Part shown: one piece after another, positions 12,539 through 24,500 of the stretch
Layout of the letters: every line of letters begins with the position of its first letter
Position numbering within the stretch: the stretch's first letter is position 1
NCBI RefSeq assembly: GCF_003590095.1
Contig: NC_039495.1
Span: 806,001 to 870,000, forward strand
Reading direction: 5' to 3'
DNA from: Trichoplusia ni
Taxonomy: Eukaryota; Arthropoda; Insecta; Lepidoptera; Noctuidae
DNA length: 64,000 nt
Translations under genes and position numbers: made by a program
Notes under the pieces: generated by a model
What the model was told of the DNA's origin: nothing
What the model saw: only the letters and a program-made list of their open reading frames with translations
Database searches by the model: none

Positions 12539-15500
12539 CTGAAGAAACAGAAGTAAAGCATTAAAAAGAGATTGACAATAACTACAATTTAAAGTCTTGA
12601 TGATAAGTTAAAATGCTGTAATGTACGTTAACGTTGCCTATTTTGTAAGTACTAGTACAATTAGAATTACAATTTAAGGTAAGCGCCTTCCAAATAATAG
12701 TGCGCAACGCACTCGAACTTAACATTGCTCAGGTTATTTTATCAGGGTCTCAGACTACTTTTGTATTATCCATAGACATTAAATACACGATAAAGAAAAA
12801 AAAAAGTTAATTTAGATAGAGCTTTAAATAACTTGGTTCATCTATAGTTAGGTGTCACAAGGTGTCACGCAATCCAAGTTCGAAACTGTGTTAAAATCAC
12901 AGCATAAGAACTGGCGCGTCAAAACTAGTACTAGTAGTATATGTAGTTACCAGTGAGGTCCGCATCTATCTCGCGGTCGTCGACCAGCAGCTCGGCGTCG
13001 TCCAGCAGCTCGGCGGCGGCCGGCGTGGGCAGCTGCGCGCCGCGCCCCGCGCCGCCCGCCGCGATGCGGGAGTGAAGCTCCTCCGTGGCCTGTTACGAGA
13101 GCACCATGTGTAGTCATCTCATTAATGATCTGCATTTTAATCCGTTTTTAAGCATGTAGTCGGAATTAAGAAGTTATGTCAGCTTTTAACACTCGTACAA
13201 GTATTTAAAGGATTATACTTTTTACCTTTCCAAATTATAATGTCTTTGCTACAATTTTGATTTGGTAACAGGAAATTTTGTACAATATAGCTACAGTTAA
13301 ACATTAGTACTTCGTCCATTGTCATTATCCGAACGTGTTCCAAACAGTAGGTGAGTACAAGACTGTACAGATCTGAGAGAAAATTTGAATTTATCAGTAG
13401 TCTTCGTTCATCTAATTGATCACGGCTATCCAACTGGGAATGAACACAACATGATGCGAAATGTTTCATTATCGGAGTAGTAGATCATAACCAATACCTG
13501 TAGAATAGCGTCGTGATGGTGTGCGTGATGGTGCGGGCGGGCGGGCGCGGCGGCGTGGCGGCGGCCGCGCGCGTCCGGGACCAGGCGCCGCCGACGTCGC
13601 GCGTCGTCCTCCCACGAGTCCAGCTTCCAGAACTGACTGCTGCTGCTAAACGCAGGACAATTGCCAAGTTAAAACGTGGAAAGAAAAAGGGTTTTATTTC
13701 GCAATGATAATCTTGAAGATGAAAATAAAGATTTGTCCAAATGAAAATGAAGATTTTCTACTTATACTATTCTGAAACAACCAGCCACTATTTTTGGTAA
13801 TCTTTTTATTTCACTGAAGTCAATATAGCAATCATCATCATCAGCTCAGCCTATAGCAGTCCACTGCTGGACATAGGCCTGTCCATAATTTTTCCAATAT
13901 ACTTAATATCTAATCTGTAACTGTATTTTTCTCTCATTTTGTGTTAACGTAATTGGTAATCCGTTTCAGCTTAATTGTCGGATAAAAATAAGAGTAACTT
14001 TTTGTCTTCTCTGCAAAATGGAAAATTAACACACTTTAAAAGCATTCAGCAGAGAAATTAAAGAGGGCTAATATTTAGTCCCATATGACAGTAGTGTGGT
14101 ATGTTACCCGGGCAAGGCGGCGGCGGCGGTGTTGGGCTGCGTGGGGTGCGCGTGGTCGGCGGCGTGGCGCAGCTTGTCGAGCAGGCGCGCGGCGGCGGCG
14201 TGGTCCCGGCGCCGCGCCGCCAGGATCAGGCGCTCGCACGTGCGCTCCTCCTCCGCGCGCTCCGCACTGCTGCTCGCGCACAGGCACTGGCCACGACAAC
14301 ATGCTTGTAAACACTGATGCTGCTGTTATGGTAGCAGTCTGCATTGGCTGCTTATATTCGATATTTTATCGAGATCCTTGACAATCTCATCAAAACATTA
14401 GATCAAAACTTCAGTACCAAATAAGTCAGAACCACTTCCAATATCAAGTACACCGAAAGAGTGAAAACGCATTTATCAACTTACTTCAAAATCAGCATGT
14501 TTAAGGACATCGTCTGCCCTCATCCTGTTCAATATAAACTCTGCTTCATTGGCGACCCTCACGATGTGATCTCTCATGGCGTGGGACAGCAGCCGACCCT
14601 CGTTGATCAGTTCGATGAAGGCCAGCCCCGCGTGCTTCTGCAACGAGTTCTGCCACTCTTGGGAGCAGAGCAGCATCACCAGCTCCACCACCGATGTACT
14701 GGACTTGAAAGTTTGAAGACCTAACAAATGGTACATCATCAGTGAAAGGAAACTTAAGAATAATTTCCATCCCATTCCATCTACAACCGACTATGTACCT
14801 ATGTTACTACTACCCATGTTCTACTGTTAAAGCTGTACATTAGAAGAAAGTATTGTCCAAGCCAAGTCTAGTTTACGACATCTATGTTATTAGCTACAGT
14901 CAGGCGTAACTATAGTCAGGTAAACTCGACCTAGAGTTCACCATAAAAGCAAAGAAGGTACTAAATACCATAAACCTTCTACCTTTATTCACCCAGGAAG
15001 TAAAGTGCGCTTAGGTACAAGTCTCCGCTTACCAGCTGAACAAAGCCACTTTATCTTTGAGGTACCCAAAGTGACTCAAGTAGATTTTCATCTGGAGTCC
15101 AGCTATCTACCATGCCTAACACCAATATACCTTTACCCTCCATGAGCAGTTCCTGTCCGTGGCTGCCGACGAGTGTCTTGGAGAGGAAGGGCGCGAAGTC
15201 CAGCATGATCTCTCTGAGCAGAGGACAGACTGGTCCGAGAGCTGTCTCCAGCTTGTGTGTGAGGGACGCTTCGCGGGACACGCCGTCCGCGGTCATTGAT
15301 GTGTTCATAGCACTTAGGCCGGCTAACGTCTCGTTGTCCTAGAAAAGTAGAACAGAAATAAAAAAGATCGATTTAATGAACATTCAAATTGAACGTGTAT
15401 ACAAAATTTCAGCTCAATCGGTTGTAGAATCCTCTACAAGTTCTAAGTAGGCTTACCAACAGATCGCAAGCAAGCCTTTTTGCCTTTGTGTATAAAAGAG

Positions 15501-18500
15501 ATGTTTGCCGTGTTTTTCCATTATGGAAGCAATCTTACTTTGATGGTAGTGACTTAAACAGATATAGTCTTATTGGTACACAGTCTTTTATTTTCTAACT
15601 GGAAACGGCATGAGAGGTGTAATGTTCTAACATGAATAAAGCAACTTACAGGATGCAAGTGCCTCTGAGCGGCTTGCAGGTTCCTGTTCTGATGCCTCTG
15701 TTGAATATGGTGGTGCGATTCAGAGTTCCTCATGTGGATTTGTTTGTCAATATCTAAAAAAACATCAAACACATGGTTAAGTAAGATAGTTCCAAAAAAT
15801 ATTTTTGTTTTTCTGCTATTTTTAACCAAGAAAGTGATTTTTACCTTCATGTATATTTCCTTCGTGGTCTCTCGTCCTGCCAGTAATGGTAGCGGGGCCT
15901 CGTTCACCATCCTCATTCAGATTCACGTCAGTCCACGACTCATCATTACTTACCTGAAAATATTTCCAATTAAGTTAATTTCATCCACAAAGATATATTG
16001 GCCGTCTGTAGAACAACAGGCAAATATCGCGAAAAGTCGTACTTACCGGGTGCTTGTTATCATCTAAAGCGATTTCGCTGGATGTCTCCGGATCGTTGTT
16101 AGTCGTTTCATTTGAGTTCAGGTGGAAGGACCCCGCGTCTTCTATCGAGTCCACGCTCTGCAGACACACCAAACGTGATACACATTGATACTATAAGTAC
16201 CTACCACGACTATACCTCACATTATCTAAACATCAAGAGGGAAGAACTAGAAAAACAACTCAGGGAAGATTTTACATGGTTCTAGTAAGTAATACTCTCT
16301 CATACCTATTGGACTACCTAGTCTAACATTGAAAGAATGTAAATGAGTTAAAGGAAATTATTTTTCTAAATTAACACACATGAAAATGGTAGTATACGAA
16401 AATACACACAACCTAATCTGTTTTTTTCCAAAAAAATATTGAGTCATTCTTACTTTTTTTTTTAAACAAGTTGAAGACTTAAATTTACTTAGTTTTAAAA
16501 ACCTTACCTTGATAAATTATTTACATCTCTTATTAAAAAATTGTGTGTAACATCTACTATGTGATGAAGAAAATGATGAATAGGTGATTAATTCTACAGA
16601 AACAGCATGCTCAAAGAATTCAGTGATAAAGCAAGCGTAGCACACACATGCTGGAAACAAACTAAATAAAGTGGAAAATATTCGGGAAAAAACACAGTAA
16701 GAACATACATACATATTTACACAATTAGATTGGTACTGAAAATTCCCATCCCATAAGCCGAATATTATTTTCATATTGATATACACATATTATTTATCAT
16801 ATAATATAATTAGCCTGAATTTAACCCAGACCAGCTTAAATTACATCACAATATTTATAGTGTCTAGTGCCAGTGCTCCAATATTGAGTGTAGTCTTACC
16901 TTAATAGTCTGATATACGAGTGAGCATAGCTAGCCTATATGTGTGTCAGAGACTGTACATAAGTCTGTAACGTGACAAGCTTGTGTGTTGTTGTGTGTAC
17001 ATGATTGGAACTGGAACCTTTGACGCGATATTTCAGGTGAATATTATTTTATTAATCAATAACACTCTTATTGTACCAGGCTTCCAGAATCAATCGACAG
17101 TGTCAACGCTAAGTCATGTTCACACTAAATCAGAATGTGTACAAACCAAATTGACCACCGACACCGTTATCCCAGACAATGTTTTGGACCTTGCGGTTGG
17201 AGGCTTACAACAGGACAATAACATAAATTTAATACATAGATTAGTAGGCTATCCACAACACCGTATACAAAATAAGTTGAAGTATACAGACTGGCTTGGT
17301 CTAACTCAAGTAGAACGCATTCACCTACACCAGATACATGTGGAAGAATAATGTCCACCCCTTTAATGATAAGATTTGAGATACTGAAACTAGACAGCAA
17401 CGAGGATACCCCATAGATCACAGTTAAGGAGACGCAGTAACTAATAGAGAGAGAAAGAGCATTGCCGACTCCCCGCGGGTCTACTCACCTTGGGCTTGAG
17501 CTGGGTTTTGACTCGCAGGCTCGACTTGAATAGCGGCTCTTCCTTGTCCGAGGCGGGCGACAAGTCCGGCTTATCACTAGGCTTGTCTTTGTCCGCAGTA
17601 TTTGGCTTCAGTTCGTCAGTCGTAGTTTCTATTTTGGCAACGCCCTCTTCTTTTCCATCCGTCTCCTTTTTTTATTTTATCGCAAAAGCAAAACAAAACG
17701 AATATAATGAAGCGTTCACGTTTCACACAAAATCTTCCACATTTAATGTTTTTACATATATTTGTATAGCGACATCGATAACTAAAACCAATCGGCAAAC
17801 AGCAAATCAATTTGCCAAACACAATGTGACTGATGGCTCGAGTCGACTATAAGGGACGGAATTCTTAATGGCATGCTTACAACGCTAAGTCAATCCTAGT
17901 TCTATACTAATTAGATGCTCATGAACACTCTATACTACTTACAATTAAATAATCTTACTGTTATGTAGTTAGGCCTAAATTGAAGAAATCGGAATAAAAT
18001 GGAAAAACATGCTAAGGAAAAATGTAGTAGAATTAAATTTGTAAAGACTATTTTAAATTAAAAGCTTCATTACTTAATTTGGAAAATTAAACTATACATG
18101 AATAATAAATGTAAGCTTTTAAATTTAGCGTTTATGGTCTACTAGGTAATGTACCTTTATGCCTACAATTTTAAATTTATACTCACAATATTTAAAGTAG
18201 AAGAATAGAGGGAGGGGGTCTATCAGAATCTTCCATGCAAACATGATCCGTACACAAACATGACGTCTATCGCAAACATCTCACTCGTAGTGTAACGGTC
18301 AAATGTCTTACCTTCATGGAGGGTGAGTCCAAGTCATTAATAGTGGAATTGTTTTCGTCAACCACAATCATAGCATACTCCACGTCATCTCCATTGTGCT
18401 CTAGAGGAACATAGAAATACAAGTCGTTACTTTAGGAAATGGTGATTGTGTTGTTTGTTGGCTGACAACATCGACAAAGCTTGCTTAATAAAGCGGGTAA

Positions 18501-21500
18501 GTCAGGAGTCCTACAAGTTATCCAGGGAATTTATACTTCTATATTTACTGTACATGGAATTCTGTACAAAGCAACGTACGTCATTAAGTTACTGTTATAC
18601 CATAAGCGTATTAAATCTATCTATTAATTTCTGTAATGTAAAAGAGGTAGTCTAAAGCCTACTAATAGAATTATTTGACATGCATTCACCTACTTCACAA
18701 TACTACAGAATAACAAATCGCACAGAATTCCGACTGATCACTACAATTTATTAAGAAATTTCATCGGTACATGCATCTTAAAACTTAATGTTATGATTTA
18801 TCTACTTCAAATGATGATGCAACTAAAATAAAAATCGAAAAGAACAGAAGCAGTGCCTCAGCGGTGCATAGAATTACATTGCTTTGTCTTCGACAACAGC
18901 GGGACATTCAGATCAAGATTTTAGAAACTAACAACATAGGTTTACAATGCTTTTATTTATTTAATTTGTAAGACAAAACATTGTACGCGAACATCGACCA
19001 CAGATAGTAATTAGGGCGTCCGCATCACAATCCTAACAAAATATTGTCAAGTTGGCCACGAGAGAGCATCCGAAACCCACTATCAAGCGTAAAAGCTAAA
19101 TTCAAGCACGAAGACAAAATAGTGTCGATACTTTCTCGTGTTTTTACTTAAACGGCATAATGCATGACATAAATTCTTTTTGTTGATATACTTATTACAC
19201 ATTTAACGCGATCCGAAATATTGCATAATCGATGTTTACCGCAAGGAGTCATTCTAGGACCTATTTTAAGGTGAACTATCTGGCCCTCAAAATAACTTAT
19301 TCACACAAGTCAATAAGTATATACCCAGTCCGGGTATATAGTAAATATTTTTGTTGTTTATGCGAACGCCAGCAGTTTGTCGTCGGCCGCGTTACCTGCG
19401 TGAGCGCGGTGGTAATTAGCGATGCGTGTGTGTGCGAGCGTATTATTGTTAACGTGTTGGCCGCAATCGAGCTTGCAGTGCGTGTGGGGGTGGCGGTGAG
19501 CCGGGTGCCCACCAGGCAGGAACTGCGGGTACACGTGGTGCGACCACTGCGGGAACAGCGGCCGCGACCCTGTGTCCGCGGGAACCGACAGTACGGGGAA
19601 TATATACAGAAAGAGGAGGAAAGAGGAAGCAGGAAAAATAAAGTCATAACAAAAAGTATACGAATTTTGTTAGCATTGTATTCAGAGTCGATTGTTTGAC
19701 GTCGCGTTTACACATAGCCAAGTGAAGTGCGGTTCATACAATCGAACGATCGATACGAGTAAACCAATGATGCGGTGCCGCAGTGTAGGAAAATGTTGAC
19801 GATTTTACCAGTGTCCCAAATCGTGACGCGTATATCAAGCGGCGTGAAAAAAGGAGAAACGACACAATTCAGATATACAGTCTATTAATATCCTCTTTGA
19901 ACTGTCGCTCTCGAAAGTATCTAGAGTATTCTTGCATTATGTTTGCCAGTGTTCACCAGTTTGAACCAATAGTATATGGATCAGAAAGGCAAATGAGGCA
20001 TTCGATAGCAGCATGATCAGAATATCTGTCTGTGTGCTATGTGTTGCATACTTCCGACAGCGACGTCACACAATGATGACTGTGACCTTGTCACATGAAC
20101 CAATATCTCTCGTATAAACTTGTACGTTTTATATTGAGTGCGATAAAGCATATAAAAGAAGCAAAAATAAATAGCATACAATTAATCCATGTCTAATAAA
20201 CAAACCCGATATATCTATATTAAAGAGAAAAGTATAATTTTAATATTTCATACATAAAATAATTCAAGACAGTTTGTTCTCTACATATATTAAACAAAAC
20301 GTTATCATTGCATATAAAATCACTTTTCACAATCAAAACTTCTATTTAACTTTGCATTCGGGCAGTAATTTCCATGTTACTGTGGTTACAAAATAAAAAT
20401 AAAGATATAATAGTATAGAGGTAGATAGAATATATAGAATACTACATAAACAGTGAATGCTTGACATAACAGTGCCACTACGTTTTATATGTTGGTTTGG
20501 AGTAGTTAATTAGTATATACAGAAGAATCGAAGCGACTGTATCGGGTAAGGTTCATGGCAACGTATATGACTTGTTAATTTCGTAATTTTATCTCTAATT
20601 TTATTGTTATCTATGAAAACATTTTTATGTTAAACAGACAACTAACGAAAATCACGTTATGTAATCGTAAATCGTTGTTTTTTAGGTAACCCTTTGATCA
20701 CCAAAATGATGTATAAAATACATATACATACATACATATAAAAAGCGTGCATAAATGATTTCTTAATTAATTAGCGTCTCGTGTGTGTGTGTGTGTCGTA
20801 CCGTGATGCTCGTGCGCGTGGTGGGGGCGGCGCGCGCAGTCGGGCGGCGCGTGCGCAGGCGGCTCCAGGATGTCGCGGTACTTGGATACCATCAGCACGC
20901 TGATGAAGTACACGATGGCCAGCGACAGGAACTGCGCCTGCTTCGTCTCCTCCTGCCAAACCGATAGCGTACATATCATTTGCTACCTCGAGTGTCACAC
21001 ACGCCCAAAACAGATACAATACTAAACAAACGGTTAGCAACAAACTAGTCTGAGAGGTATTCTTATTTGAAGTCAAGTTTATTTTTAATATGGATTCAAA
21101 ACAAAAGTTACAGAATAATAAAGAAAACTTACCACGTCTCTATAAATAACTGCTCGAAGTCTATTGACGTCCATATCTTGCAGCAGTCGTTCCGGGTCCT
21201 TCACTGGACTCGAAGTGTCCGCGAGACTTGCCACCACACTCTGATAACACGTAATAATGGTAAGAAATATCACATCAACCAACCTCTTTTTGTGCACTGC
21301 TAACCAGGTTAAAAAAATAAAGAAGTAACTATAAAAACATAGTGATCATTTTTCAGAGTGTATCAAAGTAGTAGGAGAACATAGCCGATGCAGAGGCTGT
21401 TGTAGTTCAAACGTCGAGTCACATAAAACAGTTAGAATTACATTCAAACAGCTGACGTTTTCCTTCACGACGAATACATGCAAAAATTAAAGATAAAATA

Positions 21501-24500
21501 CCAAGCGTATAATTAAAATTTGCTCGACATGCAGTGTGTGCTGTCAATTTGTTAGCGCTGTCGTAATTTTTTTTATAAGAAGTCGGTGCAGCAGTGCTGT
21601 GTTAAAAGCGCGTTCATATCGATTACATTTAAACTACCAGGAATGTAGCAAAGATAAGAAGTATTTAATAAATATCACGTCAAAAACACTCTAGAGATGG
21701 GGATCGTTAACTCCAGATTGCTATTGGAGGATGAATTGTTAATACGTTCCCGAGGGAAGAGTTGGGTGGATTAATTAACGCAATTTATTGTACTAGGAAA
21801 GCATAGAACGAAGAAGTTAAATCCGATTTCAAAAAAGATGGGGCTGTCTCAGTTGCAAAAACTGTTTTAAAGAGTGCACAAAAAATAAGGGCGTCGTAAA
21901 ATTAGCACATGAGACAAAGGAAGTGGAGCGCGTGTTATTATAAAGTACCAGGGCGGCAGGCGCGTGAGGAGTGTAGTTTACCTTGGGCTCGGGTGAGTCG
22001 GGCGAGCGCGCGGCAGTGCGGGCCGCCGCGTAGCGCTGGCGCTCCTTGCACTCGAGGCAATTGCGCACAGCACACGTGCACACCTACGCACACACACACT
22101 CGCGATGCTACGCGTCTACGCCGCTACGACTCGCTACGGCACTAGGAAGTGCTAGCCGTACACGACTTGACCGTATTCCACTGTTTTGTGAAGCCTCTTT
22201 AAAGTTTTGTTATTACAGTTGGCAGTTAATAATGAAAGTCAACAAATTGCTTATGCCAAGTTCCTTCATCTTTTTTAATTACAACATTCATTCTCATAAT
22301 ATCATTTATGAATTAATTGCGTATTATTGGTAATGTATGAATTTTATTAACATATATAGGTAATGAAATAACATTCATAAAACACTAGAATACGGCCAGG
22401 AAGAATAGAACTAAAACTAGAATTAGAAGAAATAAATCTACGATAACTTGACTAAGACAGATTATACTATCAGCTTACTATAGAGTTACTAGGAATATGT
22501 ATTAGAAGTCATAATTTCTATACGTTCTATATTTTATGATAATGAGTAAACATTAAAAGACAACTATTCTTTTGAAAAAATCTATTGGCGCTCACGTTAA
22601 AACTATTTCTGATGGATAATTATAACAAGTAAGTAACATTGAAGTACTGTAATAAAACATTTCAAAATTCAAACAGTCGTGTTATTTGAAGCGACTTTGG
22701 AAGTAACCGTTGCGTGATGTCGGTAAAACAGTTACAGTTGAATCAAAGAACACGACAGACTTTGTCAATGTCTGAGCTCCTGGTACACTTACCAGTCGCA
22801 GGCACTGGCGGAGAATGCCTCCGCTGGACATGTTCTTCTCAGCCTCGAGCTCGGCGAAGTTCAGCGCGCTGGCGAAGATCAGCACGTCCGCCATGCTCAC
22901 CAGCCGCTGCAGGAAGGTCACGGCCACTTCCACCGGCATGCCTTGCGTAGGCTCTATTACGTCAAGTTCGTTCTGGAAATAGACGAAGGTAATTTGAAGA
23001 ATTGCACTAATGCTCACATAAAATGCTCTGCTTGAAGAGAAGAAGTTTAGATTATCGAAAAATTCATCAAGAGCTATGTTTTCGCAAAAAAATAATCGTA
23101 AAGTATGTAAAATGATCAAAGAAAGTCAGCATGAATTAAAGTCACCATTGTAACGTTTTGAATGTGCCTGGAAAAGTTTATTGGTAATCGTAATATCGGT
23201 AATTTTGTCGGTAAAATTGTTTTGGTAAAAAGGTGCGAGAGAGTGTTACATTAGGCGAAGTGGCGGAGGCGAGCAGCGGCAGCAGGCCGCCGCACGCGAT
23301 GATGAGGTTGTCTGCGAGCTGGCTGATCAGGTGCACCGTGTTCACCACGAAGATCGCGTTCTCGCTGCTGTTCACGAAGTCTATCACCGACTTAGTCGAG
23401 TGACTGCGCCACACCTGCGTACAGAAACGGGTTACTTACAAGTCTGAGCGCACTGTTCTGAGTCCTTGTGTGTAAGACTACTTAATGGTCAACTAGTATA
23501 TTTCATGATCGTGTAATTGGTATATGAGAATTAAGGCAGCATTCGTTTAAAAAATGAATCAAGCTATTAAATTCAAAAAGGGAAAACGAAAGTAATCCAT
23601 CTTAGTTCAATAAAGTATTGGACTAAAACACATAAAAATAGTTAACAGAATGTACTACATCATACGGTCGCATTGTCAAGTCTAAAATATGGCCTGTCAA
23701 GGGGTAATGGCTGGAACACCGTTTTTCAAATCGAAAGTAACGTTGACTAGTTATGGTATCCACTTACTTGTATATCCGTCTCGAGCGAGAACAGCACGTC
23801 GGAGAGCAGGCGCTGGTGGATGTAGGACCAGCGGAACTCCGGGATGCGGAAGGGGGGCCGCGTGGGGCCCGGCGAGAACATCGGCCGGGAACACTTCGAC
23901 GGACGCTTCGTTTCTGGACACACAACATGCAGATTAGAGGTACAACATTGTTTAACACGATTGTTACCATTTGTAACAAAATGCCTGGTTCAGGTGTAAA
24001 GGGTGGCTTTGGCGATAGCTTTAATTTGCCTGAAGCGTGTCGATTGAAACCTTAGCTATTAGTTTATTCCAATAAATAATTATAATTTATGGACAATAGA
24101 TTACAATGCGAGGGCAACTTGACGACAAACTAGGTTGAACAGTTGTTCAACAGCCTGTTGAAAATACTTTTGTGTATACACTTACCGAAATGATTAGAAT
24201 CCACCTGCGTGCTAGTGGAAGCGCTTCGCGGCCTCTTGGGCGAAGTGGAAGTGTTAGTCCCCTGCGTGGCCACGCCCTCCCCCCTGCTGCCGTCTTGCTT
24301 CATCTCGCTGTCTCCAGGTAAACTCACTCGCCTCTTGTCTCGCTCACCATCAAGGTGCTCTTCGTCGCTTTCATGGTCTTTGTTAGCTAAAGGAATACTC
24401 TCACTAATGGTAGATATCGGCGGGATTTCCGGCGCCTTCTCTTCTTCTGGTGTCGATATCTCGACTCTTTGGCTTTCGTTTTTCTCATTTTCTTCGGTAA

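Larger units (their letters stand above)
16158..20801. other. introns around w25-w27
   Basis: Non-exonic parts of 16158-17488, 17666-18311, 18401-19395 and 19570-20801 are AT-rich with no recognisable gene. The first contains two donor-like AAG/GTAAG sites on the minus strand near 16507 and 16900 without convincing partner acceptors. Confidence 0.7.

Noticed and set aside
16500..16920. Two donor-like sites (AAG/GTAAG) that might end cassette exons between w27 and w28
   Set aside because: No convincing acceptor with an open in-frame segment precedes either one.
19232..19699. 155-codon plus-strand open frame
   Set aside because: Antisense shadow of exon w25 and its GC-rich surroundings; minus-strand splice sites and phases fit the neurobeachin chain.
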